A stretch of 64,000 nt of DNA from NCBI GenBank assembly GCA_019915015.1, contig JAHBBC010000013.1, positions 744,001 through 808,000 of the forward strand, written 5' to 3'. This document shows positions 11,249-28,435 of this stretch, piece after piece. Position 1 is the first letter of the stretch, and each line of letters begins with the position of its first letter. Origin of the DNA: Auriscalpium vulgare. Lineage: Eukaryota > Basidiomycota > Agaricomycetes > Russulales > Auriscalpiaceae. The notes under the pieces were generated by a model that was not told the origin of the DNA, ran no database searches, and saw only the letters and a list, made by a program, of their open reading frames with translations. The translations under genes and the position numbers were made by a program.

Positions 11249-12243
11249 TGCAGTGTCACAGTGACGTGGGTGTTGAGGAAGAGTGGGTGGGTGCAGGCTG
11301 AAAACACGCCAATTAGCGGAGAATTTTCAATGGCGAAAAAGGGGGGAAATATGATACGATTTTCGAGTGTTGCAAAGGTCCAGAATGGTCCGATGGTCCA
11401 CTGAAACGCAGAGGAGCGATCTGCGGTTTGCGCAAGCGAGCTCGCTCGTAGTGCTACTCGTAGGTCCCCATTGGCGGCGAACAGAAAAACTAAGGGACCG
11501 CCAACTTCCAAGGGACTCGTGCGCACAAAACCGTCCATCACAACACCGTCTCCATCGTCACAGTCGGTACATGCAGCTCAAGACCAACGGCGACAATGTT
11601 CATAAGATGTACTCACTGGGAAAGGATCCCGTCAGTGTCCAGCCCCGCAGAACCCTTGAAGTTGGTTGATCTGCCAGTAGTCGTGCCAGTAGTCGTTGTG
11701 CGTCCAGTGGAGGACGAGTGCTTTCAAGGACTCTCACATCGACAGGACGTACTCCGCAATGAGCGGGGGCGCTTCGCCAACATCATGTGCGAATGTGGGG
11801 CGTCATTTGACGAGGCTAATTGTTGGAGACAGAGGAGGTCGGAGTTGCCAGTTGCAACCGATCGCGAGCCCTTACCTATAGGTGTAGTAGATTAAAGAGA
11901 TCTAATAGGCTCTTATCTTGTAGCGTTTTGGAAGGCGGCTCTGGCGGAGAAGTTGGATCTAGTGTGCTGCTCATCATCTCGAGAACTAAGGTTGCAGTAC
12001 GGCTGAGTACTCCACTCCAGTAGTAATGATCAGCTGTGTTTGCGGTTTGCCTATACTTAGGTGTGTCACTGCTCTTCACAATAATTCTTAGTACTGTCTC
12101 ATCAACGAGCGTTGCACGAACCGACGCAGGTGAAGGGAGGTCATATTGGGGCATGGTCATAAATCATTGCGCATATAGCATACAGATGGATCAATCCACT
12201 TTATTTGGGGTTGCTAACTAGCAGTTCCGTATTCATGTCGCGT
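11249..12243. other. intergenic: HMG-CoA synthase promoter region
   Basis: This is about 1 kb upstream of HMG-CoA synthase and downstream of the zinc-finger gene (both minus strand). Open frames on either strand are short and show no domain. I see no gene, RNA or repeat that I can support. Confidence 0.5.
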
Positions 12244-13164
12244 TCAATGCCTCTGGTGTCTCTCAATATCTCGCACAGGATCATAGCGTGATGGTCCGCC
12301 GAACAGACGCACCGCGCTGGTTTCCGGCAATGAATCACTTCGGGGTGCAGCCGGCGGCGATTTGCTGCGCCCCGGCGGCTCCCCAGCGACAGTGGCCCCA
12401 TTCTCCGCCCTGGTACACCCCTGTTTCGCCAAGTCGCTCCACGGTAAAAAAACGCTAGGGGAGAGTGTCTTCGTCTGTTGCGCAATTATCTGAGGTCGGC
12501 GATCCCTCTTGTACGCAGGCACCCGCGTCATGCTCCGCACATATCGTCTCTGGAGCAGCGAGCATGCCTTCCCACATGTACGCTGGACCTTTGGGGGCAC
12601 AGAGGGCATCAAAGGCTCCCCCGGCTGTGCTTTCTTGTCCGTTACGTTTGTTTGCGCCTCCGTTTCAGTTTCAGTTTCAGTTTCCGCCTTCGCCTTCGCC
12701 TTCGCCTGGCCCTCCGCTTCGGTTGGCGCCGCAGGGACCTCTGCTACAGTCGAAGCGTCTGCTTTTGCCGAGGCCTTAACTTCATCTTGGGTACCTGTCG
12801 GCAGCTGTACCCGCTGCCTTCTTTCCACTGCTGCCGCGGCAGCTGCAGCTGCAACTGCCTGCCAGTCAGCCGTGGTATTGGCCTCGGCCTGGCGGGAGAC
12901 CTGGTCTTGTACCGGACATGTTCTGCGGTGACGTATGAGCGCATCCGCCCGAGTGAGCTTTTGGCCGCACTCGCAGCGGTACGCTTTGACCAGGGCGTGC
13001 GGGCGCGCGGTCTTGAGGTGGCGCCGTAGCTGAAGTTTCGCTGCGAAGACTATGCGGCACGGCCTGCAAGCGAGAGCCGCGTACTCTGGCGAGAGATTCA
13101 AGTCGTGGGCAATTCCATTGCGGTCGTACACCAAGTCGGGTGTGGATTGGGGAGAGTATGACAT
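12244..13164 (-). CDS. zinc-finger-like protein with Ala and Lys-Ala/Glu-Thr repeats
   Basis: This is a single-exon, 306-residue protein, probably nuclear. The N-terminal part holds two Cys/His clusters. One has Cys33, Cys36, His49 and His56; the other has Cys64, Cys66, His79 and Cys83. Both keep the 12-residue finger loop but have unusual outer spacings (Cys-x1-Cys and His-x3-Cys in the second), so they are degenerate C2H2/C2HC fingers. Next come a short poly-Ala run, a repetitive KAKAKAETETETETE tract and a basic Ser/Pro-rich tail. The start chosen (13164) is the ATG just before the conserved-looking region; an in-frame ATG at 13314 would add a Gln-rich leader. I infer a DNA- or RNA-binding role from the fingers only. 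Confidence 0.7.
   Translation of the reverse strand: MSYSPQSTPDLVYDRNGIAHDLNLSPEYAALACRPCRIVFAAKLQLRRHLKTARPHALVKAYRCECGQKLTRADALIRHRRTCPVQDQVSRQAEANTTADWQAVAAAAAAAAVERRQRVQLPTGTQDEVKASAKADASTVAEVPAAPTEAEGQAKAKAKAETETETETEAQTNVTDKKAQPGEPLMPSVPPKVQRTCGKACSLLQRRYVRSMTRVPAYKRDRRPQIIAQQTKTLSPSVFLPWSDLAKQGCTRAENGATVAGEPPGRSKSPPAAPRSDSLPETSAVRLFGGPSRYDPVRDIERHQRH
12655..12715. repeat. short tandem repeats inside the zinc-finger gene
   Basis: The plus strand shows repeated TTTCAG hexamers followed by repeated CTTCGC hexamers. Read on the minus strand they encode the Lys-Ala and Glu-Thr dipeptide runs. All units are multiples of three, so length changes would keep the frame. Confidence 0.8.
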
Positions 13165-14307
13165 GGCGAGAGCGCAACTGGTGTGGCGAAGATGTTGTTG
13201 TTGTCTTTGTTGTTGTTGAAATCCGCTTGCCGACGGTATTACGACAACAGTGATGGTGAGGGTTGGTTGTGTGCGTAGAGAGAGGTAGTGAGGAGGTGGT
13301 TGCCTATTGATCAAGCCACCGGAGGCACAGTTCTTATACAGCGACTCACTGTGCGCCTACCACTGCGCCGACGCCTCGTGGTACCAGGTACCAAACGTGG
13401 CATTGTCTGTGTCGCACGCACTGCATCAGGGCAGTAGCCGAGAATCCAGCAAAGCTGGTGGAAACGAGCAGACGTAAGCTTCTTGCGACGTGGAAGCGAA
13501 AGGGCGTGCCGTACCCTGATGCCTCGAGGTGTGGGCGGACGCGCCGTCGAACAGCGTCGAATCTCCTCATCGTCACGCGACTACAGCCATGCGCATTGTT
13601 CAGAACAACGAGCCAACCTGCTGCATTCGGCCACTTCTCACCAAGAGCTGCGTGGCGGAGGCGCTGTCGCAGACAATAGAGGCCTAGCCAGGGCGCCGGG
13701 CTTTGTCACTGGTTGACAGTTCGGAAGATGGAAGCAAACACAAGGAGCCTCGAGGCAAGGCTCAAGCAGGGCGTTACGGTCCTTGTTGATTGCCCCTCAC
13801 GCATGGCGAGCGCATGGTCGGCTACGACAGCACAGGTGCGATCAATACAGAATCGCGCACAGATGGAAGACGGCAGAAAAACAGCCATGCCAAATGCGTT
13901 CTGCTGGCACAGGAAACCCGTCATAGTCATCGCGTTCGCCATCTCTCGAATCCTCGCGCTCATTGTCGGCCAGACAGCGAGAGTGTGCTTTCGAGGGCGA
14001 TTAGGACATCAGAGTGACAGAGACAGTGGACTCGGAGGTGAGGAAAGATTGGGCCCTATCATGCCAGTCGGCTCGTCGGACTCCTCGGCCGGGGCGTCCA
14101 GTCCTATCGATTATCTACAACTCAGGTGTCTAGTAGATTGTTATGTAACATCGAAGCCGCAATCTTATCTTGTAGGCTTCCTCCTGAGTAGGAGCCACTG
14201 GCTCTTGCTGCATCGCTACGACATTGAAGACAAGCGGAAACAAGAATCGCCTCCCAGGCGCGAAAAAACAGGCTGCTGGACGCACTCAGGATCGGACTCG
14301 TTGCGAT
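13165..14307. other. divergent intergenic region
   Basis: This 1.1-kb region separates the zinc-finger gene (-) from the DNA glycosylase gene (+) and must carry both promoters. Longer open frames exist on the plus strand (13713-14348), but they have no recognisable content and overlap the glycosylase start out of frame. I see no supported gene. Confidence 0.5.
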
Positions 14308-15668
14308 ATGTGGCAAGACAACCCCCACTCACCACCAGATGCCTCTGAGCTTCTCGCTTTTCGGCAGTCGGTGTCTGCCTTCAAATACACGCCCCGAGAA
14401 AGCTCATCCCATCGTTCGTTTCCGTTGGACCAGCAAGACAACATAGATGCGGAAGTGAAGGGTGTGCCAGTGTCCTCTACTGACCTCTCGGCGTCGCCAG
14501 GCAAGCGCAAGCGCTTCGCGCCGCAGGTTGAAAGCAAGACAGGCCGGTCGCCGAAGAAGCCAAAGCGGGGATATGCACCTCCAGAGACATATGCGCATCT
14601 GAACATGTTGTCGGATCATATGGCGGACAGCTTGGACGGTGCGTCTACCATCAACTCTGGAGATAACATTCTGTTAACATGGCTGGCAGTCATGTTCTGT
14701 GGTATCAAGTGAGTGCAGAGCTCGTTTGAGGCATATTTCTGAGCCCGTAAAAGCCCTGGCTACACGTCCGCCGAGATAGGACATCATTATGCGAACCCGG
14801 TCAATCACTTCTGGAAATGTCTACACAGGTCCGGTACGCCTTTCCTCATGCCCACTTCATGCAGCCACTAACTTGACCTCTCCAGGGCTCACGCCTTCCC
14901 TCGTACCACCAACCGAGGACTTTACGCTCCCGGAGAGGTTCAACCTAGGCATGGTGCGATTCGTAGTCTCCATTTCGAAATGTCTCTGTTTTGACGCTGT
15001 GACAAGACCAACTTGGTCGACCGCCCATCTGCTGAAGTGAGTGAACTTATTTATGAGGCCAAACGCGTCGCTAAAGAGGCGAATAAGGCGGCAGAGCTTT
15101 CTGCGGCAGATCGCATCTCCGCAGTGCCTGCGCTGCTAGCTAAGATAGCCCGCTACCGCCCTCGAATTGTCTGCTTTGTGGGCAAAGGCATTTGGCTCGA
15201 TGTGGAGCGTGTCCTGAAGACGACGTCGGTGGCCTCGGTCACTGATTGCGCGCCGTCTATTCCAGAAGACTCGACAACCACTGCTTCACCGGGGAAGCGA
15301 TCTAGAAAGGCGTTGGCACCTGAATTTTCGTATGAAAAACCGCAACCCTACAAAGTTGTCCACGAGTCCCGGGAAGATGTGAGTGGGCTGCTGCAGTTGT
15401 AATGTGCAAGCTCTGACAGCGTCGTCATCAGTCCATCGTGGCGGAAACGCTGTTCTTTGTTGTGCCCAGCACGTCGGGGCGGGTAGTGAGCCACCAGGTA
15501 TATCATGATTCCCCGGCGCGAGACTGCCTTCGAGCTAACTTTCTTGCATCACAGCTAAACGACAAAATCGTGCTATTCACTGCTCTGAAACACCTACTTG
15601 ATCGACTCAAAGACGGTGAGGTTGACACAAGTCATATGGCTGTCGTGTGTCTGCCTGAATTGGCATGA
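14308..15668 (+). CDS. G/T(U)-mismatch thymine-DNA glycosylase (TDG/MUG family)
   Basis: This base-excision repair enzyme removes T or U opposite G, and acts in the nucleus. Seven exons fit well: 14308-14638, 14690-14708, 14754-14833, 14886-14953, 15007-15378, 15432-15497 and 15555-15668, giving 349 residues with the frame kept at every junction. The N-terminal ~110 residues are basic and Ser-rich, with a possible nuclear signal (PGKRKR, KKPKR). The catalytic block reads VMFCGINPG, with the family's catalytic Asn in GINPG, followed by GHHYANPVNHFWKCLH, ERFNLGMTNLVDRPSAEV, RPRIVCFVGKGIW and the insertion-loop motif VVPSTSGRVVSH. The second exon is only 19 nt and encodes the start of the active-site motif. 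All key residues I know for the family appear present. Confidence 0.92.
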
Positions 15669-15810
15669 TCTCTCGCTTGCGTCATTTATGTATTATCTAA
15701 ACTTCAGTGGATGTAATCTTACTACTTGTACAGTGTACTAGGGAATGTCTGCGTTCATTGCCAAATTCATACAGACATCGCTATCCGCCTCGTCGTTTCC
15801 GGCCACTGCC

Positions 15811-17229
15811 TCACTGCTCCAACTCCTCCATCTCACGCAGCATCCGCGTAGCCTCCTCCTTCATCATCAAGGCTGCTTCCTCCCGCTTGCGCAGTTCCTG
15901 CTCCCGCCTCATCAGCTCCGCCTCTTCCTGCCGCATCCGTGCGCTCGCCATGGTGCGTGCAGCCGCCTCCTCCATCCGCTGCACCTCTAACTCCCGGCGC
16001 CGGTGCGCATCCATGCGTGCTGACAGTCCATCCCTGTCGGTAGAGCTCGCCGGTCCCGGAACTCCGTGAGGCTTCGGGGTGGTAGCGGGGGTGCGCTGAG
16101 AGCTGTCTCGCCGCCAGGCGAGGGCCGTCAAGTTGGGGCTGAGCTGTGCCTCCAGGCGGCGTGCGGTATCCTCGGCCTCCTTCGCGGACGCCCTGCTTAA
16201 TTGCAGGTCGTGCATAAGCAGACGCAGCTCGGAATCATCCTCTTCAATGTCAGCGCCGTCTGTGTGCTCGTAGTCGTCGTCGAGCTCGGGGTCCGCTGTG
16301 CGGTGCTCCTGGTGCGTGTATATCCATTCTCCCGCTAGTGATTGCTCCGCCGACTTCAACTCTGCGGAGCCGTCTGGATCTTCAAGCGTTCGTAACTCAA
16401 ATTTGATGGCGGCCAACTCTTCCTCCAGTTGTATTGCTTCTTCTAAGGCCTTGCGGTCCTCCTCGTTGCGCCTGGATCTCTCCCTCGCTTCCTCCTCTTC
16501 CCTGTGCATCTCTTCCCTGCGCATCCTCTCCGCTGCCTCCTCCTCCCGTCTACGCTCCTCTTCTTGGGCCGCTCTTTGGCGCTGCTCTTCCATGGCCCGC
16601 CGGCGCGCCTCCCGCTTAGCCATCAGCTGCCTTTCCATGTCCGCAGCCCTGCGCTGCGCATCCGCTGCCTCCGCTGCCTTGCGCTGTGCGTCGTCCTGAA
16701 GCATACGCACGCGCGCTACGAGCTCCTCCGCAGAGTCGCGCTGGCGGAGCGGCGTTGTGACCGGTGGTGACCTCACCGTGGGCTGTTCGGTCGTTCCTGT
16801 CCGCTGCGCTCTGACTGCGTCAAGCCGGCGGCGCAACCGCTCCAACTCGGAGACTTTTTCCTGCTCCTGTTCCTTCCTCTTCGCTTCCTCCACTGACGCC
16901 CTGCGCTGTTGTTCTTCAAGCGAAACAGTCTCCTGTCTCGATCGCTGTGCAGCATCGCGTCGGCGGTGGAGCTCTGCCAGTAACAGGCGGGCGTATTCCT
17001 CCTCTTCTGCAGCCTTGAGGTCTTGGTTGGTTTTTTCATACTTCTCGACGATGCGCGCGCGGATATTGAGGTCGGCGTATTTCTTGAGATAAGCGTCGCG
17101 GAGATCCCTTGCATTGATATGCTTCATCTTGAGCTTCTGTTGAATGTCGTGTCGCAACATGGCTTTCCATGCCTCAGTGGGCTCGATGTTGGCTGTGCTG
17201 TCGAAGGACGAGGGGCGGAATTGTGCCAT
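15811..17229 (-). CDS. long coiled-coil protein, Glu/Arg/Ala-rich
   Basis: This is a single-exon protein of 472 residues with no recognised enzymatic domain. After a short N-terminal region (MAQFRPSSFDSTANIEP) the sequence is dominated by charged heptad-like stretches. The longest are at residues ~60-165 and ~185-290, and a third at the C-terminus (~400-470) has repeated RMRQEE and RREQELRKREE patterns. An acidic linker with DEE runs lies near residues 320-345. The composition fits a structural or scaffold protein such as a cytoskeletal or trafficking adaptor, but the family cannot be told from composition. The ATG at 17227-17229 is preferred; an upstream in-frame extension to 17613 lacks such composition. 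Confidence 0.75.
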   Translation of the reverse strand: MAQFRPSSFDSTANIEPTEAWKAMLRHDIQQKLKMKHINARDLRDAYLKKYADLNIRARIVEKYEKTNQDLKAAEEEEYARLLLAELHRRRDAAQRSRQETVSLEEQQRRASVEEAKRKEQEQEKVSELERLRRRLDAVRAQRTGTTEQPTVRSPPVTTPLRQRDSAEELVARVRMLQDDAQRKAAEAADAQRRAADMERQLMAKREARRRAMEEQRQRAAQEEERRREEEAAERMRREEMHREEEEARERSRRNEEDRKALEEAIQLEEELAAIKFELRTLEDPDGSAELKSAEQSLAGEWIYTHQEHRTADPELDDDYEHTDGADIEEDDSELRLLMHDLQLSRASAKEAEDTARRLEAQLSPNLTALAWRRDSSQRTPATTPKPHGVPGPASSTDRDGLSARMDAHRRRELEVQRMEEAAARTMASARMRQEEAELMRREQELRKREEAALMMKEEATRMLREMEELEQ

Positions 17230-17803
17230 GGTGTTCCCCAGGCGAACAACAACTCTGGAACACTGAGCGCAGGTTTCTTGTGTAACAAGGGGAGCTTGGA
17301 AATCAAGCGAGAGCGAGTAGCGTCGTAGGAACGGCGGTGCCACACAGGGTGGAGACGGTGCAAGGTGTGAGGCAAGGCAACTTCGATACGTCAGCGATAT
17401 ATATCCCGGGAGAGCGTTACATGGATTTCGAAGCCGGACTGCATTGCCGCAGCTATCAGGTGACAATGTCTCGTGGAAGGCACCAAGCGCGATGGGGCAG
17501 AGTCGACCCGAAGCAAAGGGTAGGCGGAACGGACTGGCTGTCCGCCGGCAGCCGGATATGCGCCACCCACTCATTGGATATACTAGTGTCTGTGACGGAC
17601 GCCCGCACACCAAGGCGATGAATGATAGTCATAGATCCTACACTGACATTGATGCTATTCAGGAGGGGAACCAGGCAAAACCGAACGAGCTGTCCAACCT
17701 GGAAGAGTATGTTATTCCAAGGTCCGCGGCCCGTGTGCGGCGTGTGATAGCGTCGAGCAAGATGTTCGGACGGTGATAGTGAGGGGCGCTACGCCATCGA
17801 GGA
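17230..17803. other. intergenic stretch upstream of the coiled-coil gene
   Basis: This should contain the coiled-coil gene's promoter. I see no supported gene or repeat in it. Confidence 0.45.
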
Positions 17804-18276
17804 CTAACAACCGGCGCCGTCGATGTTGAAATGTTGACTGACCGTAAGGAAGGCCACGGGGCGTCGCCACCAGTGATTGCGGAAGGTTCTGAACGTCTTC
17901 CACCGCGAATGAATGATTGTATGTTTCAAGTTTGACGCCATGATGTCACTTCTGGATAGTCGCATCGAAAGAAGGCAGAAACTCACAGGGAGATACGCAG
18001 TGACGATGGGCGCTGGGGGAATCGCCGGGCCGAGGGTCTGAGTCATCTTGACGAGGCGGAGAAGTTCAATCCCCTGGAAAGAGGACACCGATAGGATGAC
18101 ATAGTAAAGATAGCGCTACGAAGGCTACTCAGGCAGGAACGTTGCTTGTAGGCGTTCATACCAACTTTCCTCCAGTGAACGGGAGCAAACAGAAAATCGG
18201 CCGGCTGCGATGTTGCTGCGAAGGGGAGCTTGATAGTATTGTTCACTTGCTGAAGACGGTCGTATAAGACGCCCAT
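17804..18276 (-). CDS. small unrecognised protein, two candidate exons
   Basis: An ATG at 18274-18276 opens a coding-like stretch (MGVLYDRLQQVNNTIKLPF, then FLFAPVHWRK). A donor GTATGA and an acceptor CTTTCCAG join it in frame to GIELLRLVKMTQTLGPAIPP and a basic, Trp-rich tail ending at a TAG at 17804. The result would be roughly 130 residues. I recognise no family, and no signal peptide or clear membrane helix is present. It lies between the coiled-coil gene and the sesquiterpene synthase on the same strand. It could be a small real gene or the remnant of a larger one; the amino acid composition speaks for coding more than for random sequence. Confidence 0.35.
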
Positions 18277-18573
18277 TGTGAGAGCAAGCCTCTGAGATTG
18301 TGAATATTGCTTTGTCGAGAGGTTCGCAGTGGCCGCAGCGCGGCCGCTTAGAAACGGAAGCCTCGAACTCGACTTACTGCGCCACGATGTTAGCCGGCCG
18401 GGCCGGTCTAGCCGCGGTAAAGGGTCGAGTGAGAAGAGGAGGACGCGCTCAGCATCCAGGCAACTGAGTACCCTCATCTAGATATTCTAAAGGCTACCGC
18501 TATCGTACATCACGAGGTAAGCTACACACATCAGATAGCAGAGGTCCGAGAATGTGCACGATCTACAACTTCC

Positions 18574-19860
18574 TTAGATCATCAACTCCTGCAGCGGGTT
18601 GCCGTCGACTGGGCAGCCCAACCCCGCCTTCTTCGGTCTCAGAGTGACCTTTCTATGCTTCTGGATCTCAAGACCATCTGTCCCGAAGTACCGCTGGCTC
18701 TCGAAGTTCCACGAGTCGTTCGAGCGCACCCACCCGACAACACCGAGGAGGTACTCGTCTACGTTGTCGCGGATGTCCTCGTTCCACACGGGCAGGCTGT
18801 TCCACGTCTCGATGATGGCCTCGTTTAGCTCCGCATGGCGCGTTTCCAGCCAGTCGAGCGCGCCCATGAGGTCGACCCCGAGCTCTGCCATCACGATCGT
18901 GAGGATGTTGTGCAGCTCCTCGCCGTTTGCTTGTTCTTTGTTGTACGAGCACAGGTCCTGCAGCCACCTTGTCGTCAGCTCTGAAAAGTCGCGGATACGC
19001 AGAATGGGAAGACGTACGTTGTCTAGCAGGATGACATCGGTGACCAGTTGCGTCAGCTTCACTACCGTCGGGTGGGCAATTACGTCGTCCGGGATATCCA
19101 TCGCGAGCTCCATGGGAACGTATGAGGGCTCGGCGCCGATGGTAAATCGACGAATCTTGAAATACTCGTCTATGCTCCGGACATGTGTCTCGTCTCGGTC
19201 TCGTGCTTCCGCAACCACGGAGTCTGTATACCTCGTGAAGGCGTCTATGAACCGCTTCTGCGCCGTAGGGGTAGCTGTCTTGACAGCGAGCTCCCAAAAT
19301 CTGGGATAAGAAACATCAATCAGTTCTTAGTCGAGCAATGAGTTGTGAGTGGCGACGCACTGTCTAGCTACCTCGCCCAAGAGGATCTCGCCTGCAGGAC
19401 GGGGCGTGTGTGGGTTCCGCAGGGCGTCCATGACCATGTCCGCGTAGACGCGGACGTCGTCCCCGTGGGACAGGTCGGTGTACTCGTCAAAGACGAAAAA
19501 CAGCATCATGAGGTCGCAGCCAGTTCGAAGCCGGGCTGCATGCCAGGCCTTGAGTTACTCGGAGCGGATCGTCAATGGGCAATATGGGCGCACCCTTGTC
19601 AAGGAACGGATACGACAGGGATGCGAGCAGCCCTGCAAGAACTCAGTCAAGAAGCCATTATAAGCGCTGCTCATGAACTCACAGAAATCGCATTTGTCGA
19701 AGGCATCTTGAGACTTGGGACCGAATGCTCCGAAGCTGTGAAACCACGCTCGGCTCTCAGCTTTGACTTGTTCGTAATAAGGATTGATTATGCGTGGCCA
19801 TGGCCAGCCCGCAAGAGTCTGGGGTAAACGATAAGAGAATGGTGTCGAGAGCACTGGCAT
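18574..19860 (-). CDS. sesquiterpene synthase (class I terpene cyclase)
   Basis: It cyclises farnesyl diphosphate to a sesquiterpene hydrocarbon or alcohol in the cytosol. The first exon starts at the ATG 19858-19860 and shows the fungal N-terminal pattern [17 protein letters not shown]. The Asp-rich metal motif is DEYTD (in FFVFDEYTD). The second metal motif is completed by splicing a GTACGT intron: LLDN joins DLCSYNKEQ, giving the NDxxSxxxE (NSE) triad. The C-terminal part contains [17 protein letters not shown] and [10 protein letters not shown] segments typical of basidiomycete Cop/Omp-type synthases; the stop is at 18574-18576. Length is about 345 residues, normal for the family. The product cannot be predicted from motifs alone. 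HMG-CoA synthase, which supplies the mevalonate pathway, lies 7.3 kb away. Confidence 0.92.
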
Positions 19861-20667
19861 AGTAGGGCAAGCGGTTAATTCAGAAGCACGGGCAGTTCGC
19901 AGAACCAAGTTTTATGTGGCCAAGGCAGGAGGGTACGATCAGAAGCATGTCTTTTGCTACGAGTTTCCAATATCGCAGCACAGGAGGAACGGGCGTAGTA
20001 ATCCAGTGTTCGTGATGTCTGATTGTCTCGGTATGACCGCGCGCCTCACCTCTTCCGGGAGCCCTTGAAAGACGGAAGGGCAATCAACGTCAAATGCGGC
20101 GTCTCCCGCAGCCACGTCTTCGAGATCGCCGAAGGCACGATGGGGCCCCGGAACACCCTGAAACACATCTCGCAGGATATTATCATTTTCTTCGCACACA
20201 CCGCTTCCCCAGTGAAAAAAAAGTGGTCAGCAACGATGTAGAGTCTTGAGTGTGGGAAGACATACAGATCATCCCTCCACACGTTCCCGGCGGCGGCGTT
20301 CCGAGATCAGAACCAACAGCCTCAGGGTCGAAGTATGTCGTTTGAATGAGATTTTAGCTCCACATACCGTATAGCGTCCGAATAATTGTCTAGGGACCTC
20401 GCGATTTGGTAGGCATGCCGATCATGGAAATGTTGGGTACGCCGATCCCGGCAACGAGGCCCACAAATCACAAAGGCCAACAAAAGGCTACGCAAGATAC
20501 GTACCTCGATCTCGAGGCCGTCGAGGCCGACAACACCGATCAAGCGGCTCTCGGTCTCTAAAATCTCAAGATCTCAAAAGCACGAACTGAGGAGTAAGCT
20601 CATCGGACCAGAAAGAATTAACAAGAAAATACGGTACATTTGAAACATGATACTGCACATGTTTTCC
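19861..20667. other. intergenic: terpene synthase upstream region
   Basis: This is 0.8 kb between the synthase start and the BRR2 stop (both minus strand). Several short open frames on both strands look half coding-like (minus strand 20543-20322 and 20282-20046; plus strand 20023-20241), but none matches a family I know and no consistent splice path was found. It may hold an unrecognised or decayed gene together with the synthase promoter. Confidence 0.4.
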
Positions 20668-28033
<7,366 letters not shown>

Positions 28034-28435
28034 GATGGCGACGATGAAGGGTGATGGTGGGCTGGTGGGTACCAAGCTGAGCTCAACGCCATGAACAGCG
28101 ACGACTCGACGCGCTCCCGACGGAGTATGAAAGCCAACCCTACAAGGCGCTTCTTGCCTTATTTGATCTGCCACACTGACTCCGTCGACGCGAGAGTCAC
28201 TGAGACACTCTCTCACTTTGGTCAACAACACCATGTGCAGATTTGATTCATGGGAGGCCTGAGTTGTTGATTGACAGCACGCCGATCTGACCATAGCGTG
28301 TATAGTAAATATTCACATTAACTGTGACCCTTACGAGCCCAGAATTATCCTACATGTACTACAGATGGAGGTGGAAAGAGAAACGACAGACAGGGGAAAC
28401 GATAGTGTGCGTTGATGAAAATGTATGGTGAATAT
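28034..28435. other. intergenic: BRR2 promoter and esterase 3' flank
   Basis: This is 0.4 kb between BRR2 and the upstream carboxylesterase gene, both on the minus strand. The minus-strand frame of BRR2 stays open here to 28294, but that extension does not resemble the BRR2 family. I see no separate gene. Confidence 0.5.

Noticed and set aside
12478..13029. Plus-strand frames of 140-183 codons across the zinc-finger gene
   Set aside because: They mirror the coding hexamer repeats of the minus-strand gene and have no independent features.
28034..28294. N-terminal extension of BRR2 upstream of 28033
   Set aside because: The open frame continues by chance; the family N-terminus begins at the ATG at 28033.
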